Source: Romanomermis culicivorax
Lineage: Eukaryota > Nematoda > Enoplea > Mermithida > Mermithidae
Length of the DNA stretch: 64,000 nt
Reading direction: 5' to 3'
Assembly: GCA_963922205.1 (NCBI GenBank)
Contig: CAWUHX010000153.1
Coordinates: 186,001-250,000 of the forward strand
Shown: positions 12,417 to 22,638 of the stretch, piece by piece
How positions within the stretch are numbered: position 1 is the first letter of the stretch
Layout: each line of letters starts with the position of its first letter
Position numbers and translations under genes: made by a program
Notes under the pieces: model-generated
Told to the model about the DNA's origin: nothing
Database searches by the model: none
What the model saw: the letters and a program-made list of their open reading frames with translations, nothing else

Positions 12417-13232
12417 TCAGTTAGCAGTACTTTTCTTAGGCCGAATGTCTAATTGAATACCAGAGAGGGCTAGTCTCCAATGTGCAATTCGAAGAGAGGG
12501 GTTTTCTTTTTGTAGGACTGCCTGGACTGCAGTATGGTCTGTGTGGACAATGAAGTGTTGTTGGAAGAGATAGGGGTGAAAATGCCTAATAAACTCAACT
12601 ACTGCAAGGGTTTCCACTTCGGTTATAGAATAGTTATGTTCTGCAGGTTTTGATGTATGGCTCCCAAAAGCGATAGGGTCATCATGACCTTTGCTGTCCA
12701 GTTGGCTTAGAATTGCGCCAATTCCAAGCTTTGATGCATCAGTTTGCAAAATGAAAGGATTAGTAAAATCCGGGTGTTGCAGGACGGTTGCATGAATGAG
12801 CGGCTCTTTGAGTTTAATGAAGGCAGTCTGTTGTTCAGGGCCCCACAAAAATTCTGAGTTTTTCTTTAGTAACACAGTGAGTGGGCTCGAGATTTGGGAG
12901 CAACTGGGGATGAATCTGCGGTAATAGGAGGGTAAACCAAGAAAGGATTTGACTTCTTTTGAGCTTTGGGTTGTAGGTATGTCAAGGATGGATTGTACCT
13001 TGTGTGAGTCTGGAGAAATGCCCTGTTGAGAGACAACATGGCCTAGATATTGAACTTGGGGTTGGCAAAATTTGTATCTCTGTATATTGAGTTTTAATCC
13101 TGCTTTTGAAAAATGAGTGACGATGATGACTAAACATTTTAAAATTTGAGCATGGGATTCTGCAAAGACTAAGACATCATCAAGGTAGATGAGACAGGTG
13201 TTCCATTGTAATCCAGAAAGGATAACGTCCAT
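12417..13232 (-). pseudogene. Reverse transcriptase palm (3' part) plus RNase H of Gypsy element 1
   Basis: An open 271-codon stretch. Near its start is YLDDVLVFAES, which contains the catalytic YxDD motif C. Then come LNIQRYKFCQ, the VQYLGHVVS and GISPD motifs, KSFLGLPSYYRRFIP (thumb and connection) and the RNase H domain beginning LQTDASKLGIGAILS (first catalytic Asp), followed by a Glu in TEVETLAVV and an Asp in VHTDHTAV. This segment turns RNA into DNA and removes the RNA strand. It is the best preserved part of the element; the stretch upstream is broken. Confidence 0.95.
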
Positions 13233-13836
13233 TAATCTTTGGAATGTGGTGGGGGCATTTGAGAGGCCAAAGGGGAGGTTATTGGATTGGTTTTGTCCAG
13301 CTGAGCAGTTAAAGGCTGTTTTTTCTCAGGCACTTTATGCAATTGAGAATATGCATTGGACTGGTCTGGGGTGTAAAATATTTCATTCCACACAGGGTGT
13401 CTAGGATTTCCTCAATACCGGGTAATGGGTACGTATCTTTTTTGGTCACTTTATTCAGGCCTTGGAAATCAATGCAGAGACGATGTTCACCATCTTTTTT
13501 GGGGACCAGAACTGTGTTGGTACACCAGGGGGAATAGCTTTGGCTAATTACACCTTCTGCTGCGAGTTGTTTGACCTCTGCTTGTATTATTTATTTTTCT
13601 TTTGGGGATGTCCGAAGAAGATGTCTGTATACAGGTTGGGAGCCATTGGTGTCAATGTTATGGGAGACAAGTGTGGTTCTACCTACCTCCATTTTGGGAT
13701 TAGCATATAATGTGGTGTATTTGGATAGAAAGCATATGAGTTGATTTTTCTCTGCTTCAGTTAGGTTGCTTGAGGTCAAATTGACATTTTCTTTTAACCA
13801 TGTGAACATATCAAAACGGTTGGGCTGGTTTGGCAT
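13233..13836 (-). pseudogene. Reverse transcriptase N-terminal half of Gypsy element 1 (frameshifted)
   Basis: The open piece at 13,591-13,836 carries the usual pre-RT motif EVGRTTLVSHNIDT followed by PVYR and SPKEK, which links protease to RT in Gypsy polyproteins. From 13,590 to 13,233 RT motifs of the fingers and palm (region with SDQKRYVPITRY and the SPLASQMPP fragment) are spread over several frames with stops. Motif A cannot be read cleanly. The stretch overlaps the end of the protease frame by about 26 bp. The breaks are scattered and look like random decay. Confidence 0.85.
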
Positions 13837-14743
13837 AGGAGGGGATAGTTTGGTGGGGGAGTTTTCTTTTGGAATGAACCCTGATACTGGGCCAATGCAT
13901 GTCCCAGGGTAGAGGGTCTGGGGAGTGTCCTGTGTATTTAAGATGGAAATGCGTATGCAACTGTTTTGATTCTCTGATATGCAAGCAGCGAAATGGACTT
14001 TGGCATTTTGCCTGGCTTTTGGGGTAAATTTGAGTTGGTTGATGTGTAGGTATGATTTGGGTAAGGGGACAGTAAATTTGGTGACAGTCTGTGGTGGTAA
14101 TTCTAATTTTCATCCAGATAGGTTCCACCATGAGTCGACAGGGGCTGTATTCTAGGCGGTCGCAAGGGAGTACAACATCACCAAATTTTACATGAGACTT
14201 TTGGTTGTTGATGGTGTATTCTGAAAATCGGCTGAGGAAATTTTTCTCCAGAAGTACGTCTGCTGTGCAATCTTTTTGGACATGTACCATTATAGTTTCT
14301 TGGATAGTTTGGGCGGTTACTGTAACAGAGGTTGTTCCTACGAAGTGGATGAGATGGTTGTTTGCTGCTTTTGGTTGGACTAATGGGGGTTTCATGTCTA
14401 GCTGTAGGGCTTCAGCAAAATGAGAATCAATGAAGGAGTACAGGGCACCAGTGTCAATCATGCCTGTGGCAAATAGCTTCCCATTGAGTGTAATTGGAAT
14501 GAGAGGGGTATGTTTCTCAAGTATGGTTGGTGGAGGTTTATTGGAACCAGATTGGTGGATTTGTTTTATAAGTTCTATTGCAGGGGTCCTTGGAGTATTG
14601 ACATCAGCAATGACATATTTCTGTTGAGTTTGGGCTCCAGGATGATTTGCTAATTCTAAGAGGGCATGACCGAATGAGGGAGGGATGGTCTCATGTAACG
14701 GCCTGTTATGTAAAGGTATCTCATATGTATGTTCATTGGCCAT
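13811..14743 (-). pseudogene. Retropepsin-type protease region of Gypsy element 1
   Basis: A 310-codon open stretch. MIDTGALYSFID at about residues 96-107 is the DTG active site of a retroviral-type aspartic protease, and LLEKNFLSRF further on corresponds to the conserved (I/L)(L/I)G.(N/D)FL helix, with Glu where Gly is usual. It cleaves the polyproteins. The frame begins only about 24 bp after the stop codon of the Env-like frame and is in the same frame as the second half of Env. That is unusual: protease normally follows gag directly. The C-terminal ~100 residues have no motif and lead into the RT. Confidence 0.9.
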
Positions 14744-14767
14744 GTGATGTTTAGGGTAAGGGAAATA

Positions 14768-16563
14768 TTAACACAGAATAAGGAACAAATAGAAGATGCC
14801 TGCCATGACAACAATAATGATGACCATGTTGATAAGGATTTGCAAAGGTCCCTCTAGTAGGTTATTTAACCCATTGGTGAGGCTTTGGGTAGTACCTGTT
14901 ATGACGTGTTCTATGCCTCGACCAGCACCAGAGAGTGTGTTGCTGATTGCTTGACCACTGCCTGAGATCATGTTGTATACTGTATCGGAATTAAGAGACA
15001 TTTGGGCAGTGTAGTTAAAAAGTTTGTTAACAATGCTTTCGAGGGTGTGGGTTTTGTAGATGTATTGTTTCAAAAAGAGTAAGTTTGTCGATATTAATGC
15101 GAGTTGGTCATGAAAAATTGTTGGCCTGCTGAAGTGGAAGAGGGAGAAGTTTTGATTCCATAGGAATTTTAAAGGGAGATCAGTGACATGTGGGGATCCT
15201 GTTTTGCTGACCCATGTATGATTTTATTTGTATAGGGCAACATCCATGTGGTGGCAGTCGACAGTTTGGGAGAAAGGGGTCAAATCATTTCCTCCTGGAT
15301 TTGAGAACATAATGTTGGTTCCCACAAGGATAGGTAGGAGTTTGTAGCAAGTCTCATTGATTTTGTGATTGTAAAAGACTTTTGATCCATTCAAATGCTT
15401 ACAGGGCCAGACTGTGAGGGCATCCCCTGTGAATTCTGCTATTATGTCCGTCCTTTGTAGGAATGCACGCACCCCAAGAGTTGCATCAAGGCACAAAATT
15501 TGTCAGACTAGGTCAAGATGACGTTGTGCCTGTCTGCATAACTCATTCCATATGTTTTTGAAATTCTGGATTTCGAATTCCTGAATTTTGTCTGCTAGGT
15601 AATTTAGTTTTGCATTGATGGGTTCAAAATCATCAAAATCGTATAGTGTAGTTGGGGTTTCATTAACTTGTGGAGTTAAAAAGGCATTGCTGATTGGCAT
15701 TCTTTTGTCTAACTGTATGACATTACCTTTTTGGTTAGGACACTGTCTTGGATTTTGGGGCAGTGAGGGTTGGAAAAAAGGGCATTTTTGATAGAGAAAT
15801 CGCCTTGTAGTTCCTCAATGGTCATGTGAGTTTGTGTTAGTTTTATGGGGTACCTATTTTTGTATTCGAAAGTGCATAAGTTTTCAAATATTGTCTCATT
15901 CCAAATAATGGCCCTATCTGCTGTTACACAATGACCTGATGTTGGCTTGCATGACCCCAGGTCACCTAATGTACCTGTCATTGATTTTCCGTTCCATGAT
16001 GCTATTTGTCCAGTTTCTAGGATGACATTAGTTACAGACGTACAATGGTCTGTGCAACACCATGTGTATTCTATGCTTATGGAGTGGTTTGTTGACCAAA
16101 ATCCTGGTTTCATTTCATACAATTTTTGACTATTGTGCTCTTTGTCTATAACAATTGCCTTACAAATATGTGGGGTTAGATTTTCCATTTGGGTTTGGTC
16201 GAAAATGATGCCTTTTGAGCCAAAAAATCCAGTATTGGTACAAATTTTTCTTTTGCGAATGCTACACTTGTATGTGTCTGTTATGTGAGGTTTGGTGGAG
16301 GGAATATAGATTTTTCTGAATGTCTGTACTGGTTTGTCTACTGTGGAAGGGGGCATGCATGATACAGTTTTTGGTATGCTGACCCAATGACCGCTCAATG
16401 AAGTTTCACAGAGTAGGAATTGTGCATGACACGACAATAGGATTATAATGCAAAATATAAGACAACAAAAAGACCAGTAATAATTTTTATTGGAGGTGGC
16501 GTGGTGTTGTCTTTTATTGGCAGGGGCGATTTGGTGGGCGCCTCGTCGGTGTTGTATAGGCAT
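14768..16563 (-). pseudogene. Env-like membrane glycoprotein frame, placed between gag and pol
   Basis: About 600 codons on the minus strand, in two main pieces: 16,563-15,709, then a change of frame, then about 15,700-14,768 with two in-frame stops (near 15,500 and 15,222). The N-terminus is basic, then has a hydrophobic segment (about residues 29-48) suitable as a signal sequence. The following ~230 residues are rich in Cys, including a CC pair, and have Asn-glycosylation sequons (NLT, NHS, NET). The second piece has more sequons (NET, NGS). The C-terminal end has a Gly/Ser-rich stretch, then a strong membrane anchor (LINMVIIIVVMAGIFYLFLI) and almost no cytoplasmic tail. This is the design of a class I-III viral entry glycoprotein. 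I cannot assign a family. The position between gag and protease is unlike the usual gag-pol-env order. Confidence 0.8.
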
Positions 16564-16583
16564 TGACAGTGGGGTTGGTTAGT

Positions 16584-16913
16584 TTACAATCTGAACAGTT
16601 TGTAGGATTTGAGGAGTTGGGTTGTATGATCAAGTCCAAATGTGCTTACTTGTTGGGGTAAGGAGTAGGGTCTTACAAGGGTGGAATCTGTACAGTTTGG
16701 GTGTTCGGCCGTGGAGTAAGGAAAAAAGATTTCGGCCTTTCTTGGTTGGCAGTTTGAGGGTGGTAGGTGAGGCACATGAATGTTTTCTGGGAATTTTGTA
16801 GGTGGCGGGAATGGTAGGTAAGGGCTTGGGGGTGGTGTCAGTCTTTGGTGTCTGGGGTGGTGACATGCTGCATCAGTCAGGCAAGTCCAAATCGAGGAGG
16901 TATTCCTCTTCAC
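16584..16913 (-). pseudogene. Proline-rich linker between gag and Env-like frame
   Basis: A 109-codon minus-strand frame with PPPSPYLPFPPP and many further prolines, overlapped by another Pro-rich frame at 16,630-16,866. It may be the C-terminal tail of Gag after the nucleocapsid or an untranslated spacer. No domain is recognised; gene status is uncertain. Confidence 0.45.
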
Positions 16914-16917
16914 TGTG

Positions 16918-17739
16918 TCAGTGGCAGGCCGGCATTATAGTTCCTAAAGTATGCTGGGGGCTGCTATGTATAGTGGGCAGTGTGGAGTAAAGAGCGGGGT
17001 CATCAATGTTCATTAAGGGTTGGGGTTGCCCATCTTCGATACAATTTTGCAAATTGAGACTCTGTTGGTTGGGGCAATACCTACTTGTGTGGCCTCTCTG
17101 TTTGCATAGGAAACACTGAATGTTGGAATAAGTTTTTGAGATGCAATGGTCTGATCTATGGCCTGTTTGGGAACAATGGATACATCGGCTCTTGCAAACC
17201 GGGGTAACATGATTATTACGGAAACAGATTTCACATGATTTTTGTGTGCCTAATGAATTACAATTTCGAGCTACATTACCAAGTTGTCTGCATTGAAAGC
17301 ATGTGGGCTGTCTGAAACTGCTGTTGTTTCTGTAACCATTGTTGCTACTAAAAGTGTAGTTGTTACTGAAACTGTTGTAGTTACTCTGTGGTGGGGGTTG
17401 TGAATTTTGTTTGATCTGCAATTGTAAGTCTTTCACTTGTTGTTCTAACTGATGCAGAAGGCCTTGTTGGTCAGTATTGTTTGTTAATGAAAAGATGGGT
17501 TCGGGTTTTTGAGGTATGAATGGTAGGTTGTTGGATTTTAATTCATTTCTAAGAATTTGCTGTTCAATGTAAGCTGCTTCGTCCGACATTTCTTTTAGAG
17601 TTGTGAACCTTCTATACTTAAGCGCTTCCCTAATTTCGTTCTGCATGCCTTCAACAAAAAGGGGTTTCATGATCATTTCTCGTGCATCTGAATTAAAGTT
17701 GGGGTATGCGAGGGTTGCCAGATGTTCCAGATCAAACAA
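16918..17739 (-). pseudogene. Gag capsid end and nucleocapsid with four CCHC zinc knuckles
   Basis: 273 codons. The first part (about residues 1-60) fits the C-terminal capsid domain of Gypsy Gag (helical, FDLEHLATLAYP). A Gln/Asn-rich segment follows. The C-terminal part has four CX2CX4HX4C knuckles in a row: CFQCRQLGNVARNC, CEICFRNNHVTPVC, CIHCSQTGHRSDHC and CFLCKQRGHTSRYC. In the first the His is replaced by Asn. The nucleocapsid binds the element's RNA for packaging; one or two knuckles are usual. Upstream the reading is broken by a stop near 17,763 and by the G/C-run near 17,867. Confidence 0.93.
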
Positions 17740-17851
17740 AAATTCGGTGACTGTTTCTGATCATTTTTGTTTTATTTCTGGCAAAGATTGTTGATGCAAC
17801 TCAGTGTCTCCATTATTTGGGAAGAAAGCCTGTAATGCAGTTTTGTACTGC

Positions 17852-18235
17852 TCATATGTATGGGGGGGGGGGGGTTTCAGAATTTGCTAGACTTTTGAGT
17901 TTTGCTAACACTGCTCCTCTCAAATGAATTTCTAAACATGCTAACTTCAACTGTCCATCAGTATCCTTCATGCCTTGAAGTACCATGAATTGTTCTAAAT
18001 GTTTGCTCCATTCACCAAAATGTTGAATCACTCCATCCATGAATACTGTAGGTTTTGCATAGAAATTCTTTGCCATGTTATTATGGAAGTTGGCTGTTCT
18101 TAGGTCGTCAATTGGGGTAGGGTTTACTGTATTTTGGTTCAATTGTTTCTGGAGGGTACAAAAATGTTTAGAAAATAATTTGTCTATTTGTTCTCTAACA
18201 ATTTCTCCTAAATGATCCTGAGTTTGGTGGGTCAT
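17852..18235 (-). pseudogene. Gag N-terminal part of Gypsy element 1
   Basis: An open stretch of 127 codons starting at Met 18,235, the first good ATG after the 5' LTR and primer site. It corresponds to the N-terminal and early capsid part of Gag: an acidic/Gln-rich leader, then FGEWSKHLEQFMVLQG and a helical segment ending near LKSLAN, the region that precedes the capsid C-terminal domain. The frame then runs into a homopolymer (12 C on the minus strand, about 17,863-17,874) and is lost; the rest of Gag continues in another frame. A real slip, a replication-type indel or a sequencing error could all explain the break. Confidence 0.85.
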
Positions 18236-18457
18236 TCTTGGTTTACCTTGGGATTTTTGCCTTGACGTTTCATTTTTTGCTAAACACTCGATTCATAAAA
18301 ATGTATCACTTAATGTTTCGTGAAAGGTACTTTCCAGTTTGATGTTTACGAATAATTGTCCTACTGTAGAAGATAGTTCAAATATGTATGCCATTACTGC
18401 TTAGGGTTGCCTGGAAAAAGGACGGACCTTAGTGGGGCAGGAAGTTCAAATGGTTAG

Positions 18458-18475
18458 GGTAGGGTACGGTCACCA
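18458..18475 (-). other. Primer-binding site of Gypsy element 1
   Basis: On the minus strand TGGTGACCGTACCC starts 5 nt inside the 5' LTR edge. TGG complements the CCA end of a tRNA, as in most LTR elements. The tRNA identity was not established. Confidence 0.75.
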
Positions 18476-18480
18476 GAGTA

Positions 18481-19348
18481 TGAAACACCTAATTTAACTA
18501 TACTTTTACTTGATCCTAATGCTTGCACTTTTAAAGCATCTGCAGGGATGAGGCAATACGAATTACAATGATAATATGACAAATAATGAAATGAAATGAT
18601 GTGTCGATGATTGCTTTCCCATGGACGATACAAGAATAACACTTTTTGCTTCACAAAACAAGTCTCGCATAAAAACTCAACATGATTAAATTCTGACAGA
18701 ATCACCCTTCTCTTCGCTTTAAATACTGCTTCTCTTTGGCCACTCCCTTGGTTCGCAGGGGATCCATTTCTGTAATCTTCTTCCACCAATCGTTGCTTCT
18801 TGCTTCTTCTGCTTCTGTATACTGTATGCTTGTTTAACCACACCTTCCAATGTTTTTCTTGCATTGTATGCTTTCCATGCTTCTATTATACTTGCTTCCT
18901 TGCTTACGATGGACTTAACCACGCCTATGTGCTTCCCTGTATGCTTCTGTATCTATTTCTCGCATGTATACGTGCTTCTGTAGGAACCACGGCTACTGTT
19001 TCACTTGAGACTGATGTCTGGCTGGGGCTTTTACTTTCTACAACATGCAGGTGTGTTTAAGGTTTTAGGGGAGAATTAATATAGCTGTGGAATGTGTATT
19101 TTCATGTGGATTCTGGGGGCCAGGTGCCAATGTGGAAATTAATTAGAGCATCTTTGATTGGATCAATGATAGCTACTGGGGTGTGGGACAATCAAAACAG
19201 AGTACTCCACATAAATTTATGGGAATGTCTAGATGTGAAATCCAGACACCCTTGAGAGGAAAGATTATAAAATGAATTTATATGTAATGATAAATAACAC
19301 AAAATGTACATGATGTATTTACAATGAGCCTCTAGCATCTGCATTACA
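18481..19348 (-). repeat. 5' LTR of Gypsy element 1 (868 bp)
   Basis: Begins TGAAACACC and ends GCATTACA in plus coordinates. It aligns end to end with 10,124-10,990. It would supply the promoter for the minus-strand transcript; I could not pick a secure TATA box. Confidence 0.93.
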
Positions 19349-20116
19349 TGGTCACTTTACACAAAAAATGATCCTGCGTGTAAAGAAGGGTATTTTCCTG
19401 ATTTTTTTGTGGAAGAGGTTTTCGACCACAGGAATTTGTTGAATGCGATTAATTTACACAAAAATTATCTCAGGTGTAAACAAGCGTATTTTCGTGATTT
19501 TTCGGCAGAAGGTGTTTTTTAATATCTGGAATTTGATGAATGTGATCACTTTACTTAAAAAGTTATTCCCCGTGTATACAAGCATATTTTCGTAATTTTT
19601 TTGTTGACGAATTTTTCTGTTGTGGAAAATCAATGCATGGGTCACTTTACACAAAAAAAATTATCTCAGGTGTAACCAAGCCTGTTTTCGTGATTTTTTT
19701 TGTGGAAAAGGTTTTCGACAAAGGGGAGTTTAATGACTGTGATCACTTTACACACAAAAGTATATTGAGTGTACTTCAAATGTATTTCTGCGATTTTTGA
19801 GGGAATAGGTTTCTGACCATGCAGAATTCAATGGACACAATCATTTCACGTGTGTAAACAAAGCTTTTTCTGCCTTTTTTTTGGGTTGAGGGGTTCTTGA
19901 TTATGAGGAACTCAAAGGAAATGGTCACATAACACCCTGTTTACAATGTGGTTTTAGTTCTATGCGGTTTAAACTTTTTTTACTTTCACAGAAAGTGAGA
20001 ATCCATCACTTTAAGATTTTTTATTGTTTCTTTGATGTGAAAATAACCAAATTTAAAACTTCAATGCGCTTATATAAAGGTTTTCATGCATGGTTCAGGC
20101 CCACTAAAAAGAGGTG
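19349..20116. repeat. Left ~95-bp tandem array and inner flank
   Basis: Six to seven degenerate units of about 95 bp (19,349 to about 19,960). Each carries words like GATCACTTTACACAAAAA, GGTGTAAACAAGCGTATTTT, CGTGATTTTT and GGTTTTCGACC. The array is the continuation of the one cut at 10,123 and the inverse of 29,075-30,185. From about 19,960 to 20,116 unique-looking sequence (TTTCACAGAAAGTGAGAATC, TTTTTTATTGTTTCTTTGAT) also matches the right copy in inverse. Confidence 0.85.
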
Positions 20117-21822
20117 AACTAGTTTATTAGAAAATGCAGAAAAAAAGAAGAATATACTTGCTTGGATAGTTGCCAAGCTAGAAAAACGATTGAACTAGAT
20201 TCTTGAGAACTTGGGTTAAAGTTGAAAAAATTCACTTCCATTATATTGAATTTTCATTCTTTCTCAAAAAAGTTTTCCATCTCTGTGAAAAAGTACATTC
20301 TTCAGCTGAGTGCATCAACACACTTTCTAACCAAATATGTGGATCTCCTAAATTTTGAGAAGAGTACAGGGCTGGACCTTGGTTTTTTGGCGTTTTTTTG
20401 AGACAAAAAGATTCAAAAAAAGTTTACCAACAAATTTTTTTCATAACAAATTTTCCAGTTTCAAAATTTTTGGGGTAGTTCGTACACCCATGTCCTCCCT
20501 CATACATGTTTGCTTCTAACTGCGTTGGACTTTTTTGCCAAATTTAGTGTTAATAAAACAGAGTCACTGTGGGAAAGTGGCACATAAAATTCCACTCAGC
20601 TCTTATAGAAAAAAAGCTACAGCACAAAGCCTTCTTAGAACTAAATCGATTGCGCAAGATATGTTCAATTCATTCATTTTATATAACATATCGCATTGAA
20701 TTCACTCGGTAAGTTGTACTGATTACAAGCTATAAATAAATTTATTCTCTTCTATTCAACTATTCAACAAAATAGCTTCTTTCACAGTTTTTGGATTCAA
20801 CCTGAAATTTGCAGAAAGAGCGCTTTTTGTGGGATTGCAGATGGGAAGCAATTTCACTCATCTCTGTCGCTCCGGTTGTGCTTTCAAAAAAGTCGGACTG
20901 TCGCCGTGGGAGTGCGAGTAGCGTCGGGTAGAATCGGGTACGAGATACCCACTATTTAAGCATGGTTGAATAAGGAGCATTTTTGTATGCTTTACCCTGT
21001 TCTCCCATTTGCAGATTGGTGCCCAATGACTGTAACTAAGGCCCAGTTGTACTAAAGGGGTCTAAGCTCGAGCTCAAGATAATCTCGAGCAAAACAGCGA
21101 CTCAGTTTGATCTCAAGTTCGGTATAATTTCAATGTCATCAGGATTATAATGAGCTCAACGTCGAGATTATCCCCAACTTGAGCTGTCGGGTTTCACTAA
21201 CATTTTCGCATAATTTCCTTTTTTCTAAAGCAAGTAAATATAAAAATGTCTGCAATTCTCAAACTCAAACTTACACCTCAGTAGTAGTTAATCCTGGAGT
21301 GAGTATTTATTGTGCACTAGAAGAGAATAATTTGAACATTACGATTAGCTTAAACTCAGGATCATCAATTTACTCCCGATATTGAGATTATCCTCATGTT
21401 GGGTTAGTGCAACCAACCCCAGGTTTCTTTATAGTTCTGAAAATGACTATAATATGCCTGCCTCACCATTTTTCAGTATGAGAGGCAGGAGTTTTGAATC
21501 AGTCGGGAGTTAGAAAGCTGTTGGTTTACCATTTCTTTACATTTGAGATCATGTGCATATAATTTTCATGTAGAAAAATTTTACTGTAGTCAATGCAAGG
21601 GGAAGGACAAAATGCACAATGCTGCAGAATATACTTTTTCACAGACATGGAAAATTTTTTTTGAGAAAGAATGAAAATCCAATATAACGAAAGCGGATTT
21701 TTTCCAACTTTAACCCAAGTTCTCAAAAATCTAGTTCAATCCTTTTTCTAGCTTGTCAACTATCCAAGCAAGTATATTCTCCTTTTTTCTGCCCCATCGG
21801 GGCATTTTTTAATAAACTAGTT
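20117..21822. mobile_element. Inverted-repeat element X, left copy (1.7 kb)
   Basis: Terminal inverted repeats of about 200 bp: the left end AACTAGTTTATTAG, then ATACTTGCTTGGATAGTTGC, and the right end the inverse, closing ..AATAAACTAGTT. An inverse sister copy is at 27,270-28,914. No transposase-like frame is visible. A further inverted-repeat block is nested inside at 21,040-21,423. Probably a non-autonomous DNA transposon; superfamily unknown, as no clean target duplication can be read. Confidence 0.8.
21040..21423. mobile_element. Short inverted-repeat element nested in X
   Basis: Left end GGCCCAGTTGTACTAAAGGG followed by a CTCGAG-rich stretch; right end GGGTTAGTGCAACCAACCCC, its approximate inverse, with GATAATCTCG / GAGATTATCC inside. 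The same block occurs in the sister X copy (about 27,672-27,972), so it was inside X before X was duplicated. Confidence 0.6.
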
Positions 21823-22638
21823 ATGTGCAATATCAGAATTTACACATGGAAACGTTCTCTCGTTATAGTAAAAGAAATATGTTTGGTTGCATCTAGGTAA
21901 ATTTCCAGTCACAGTGTGGATAATCAAGTTACTTCGGCTAAGTATTTTTCAAAAACGAAAAAGTGAACCGTCAAAATCAGATCAAAACTGCTTACTTGCA
22001 TATTTTTTCTAGAGTTTTCATTCCGGTTTCTGAAGTTTTAAAATCGTCGAACGAATTCAAATGACCGGCCAGAATGACCATTGGTTCGATGCATTTTTCG
22101 ATTTGCAATTCTTGCTTTTGTCCGCATTCCTCCGAACTTTCATCTCAACATTTGAAGGAAACCTGATTCGTTGCAACACGAAGGAAAAAATTTTACTTGC
22201 AGCAGTAACAAAAAAATGGAGAGTCGAAATTAAGCCAAGAAGTCCAATGAAGAATAAGCCGCACATTTTCCAAGCTAAAATGATGATGAAGTCTTTCTCC
22301 AGGCATCGCATGAACTACAGATGGAAATTTTATCCAAGAAATTGAGTTAGGTCAGACGATGAACAGCTCTTAAATATCTTATTAGCTCTTCGAGCATAGG
22401 AACGTGCATTTTTTCGAAAACACAGGCTCATCAAATCTAATTTCTTCCCGTAATTTGATTTTTAGCTTTGATTCAATCAGGACACCCGTTTATTTTTCAC
22501 TCGATGAATAATGCAGATTGCTTTTTTCGCGAAATTGACTTTTCGAGTGGGTGATCAACTATGCGGAAAAGCTGATGCTTTTCGTCCACCAAAAAAAGTG
22601 TCACACATGGGTAAACATGTCCTCAATGGGTGGTCGAA
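21823..22638. other. No gene seen
   Basis: Between element X and the CG-rich palindromic element. Open frames on both strands at 22,057-22,345 lie over one another and show no domain. Confidence 0.5.

Larger units (their letters stand above)
10124..19348 (-). mobile_element. Ty3/Gypsy LTR retrotransposon 1, complete but decayed, gag-env-pol order
   Basis: A 9,225-bp element read on the minus strand: 5' LTR 18,481-19,348, primer site, gag, proline-rich linker, Env-like frame, protease, reverse transcriptase, RNase H, integrase, polypurine tract, 3' LTR 10,124-10,990. The LTRs are about 90-93% identical by eye, with TG..CA ends, so the insertion is not recent. A 4-bp target duplication is visible: CGGT before 10,124 and TGGT after 19,348, differing by one C-to-T change at a CpG. 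The host site is inside the 95-bp tandem array. RT-RNase H-integrase order identifies Gypsy (Metaviridae) rather than Copia. All frames are interrupted, and the integrase has lost its first catalytic Asp. Confidence 0.95.

Noticed and set aside
14768..16563. Env-like frame as a separate nested transposon
   Set aside because: No terminal repeats or target duplication flank it, and it packs within tens of bases of both neighbours on the same strand.
22061..22345. 94-codon plus-strand frame as a host exon
   Set aside because: An equally long frame exists on the opposite strand, with no motif in either; evidence is insufficient.
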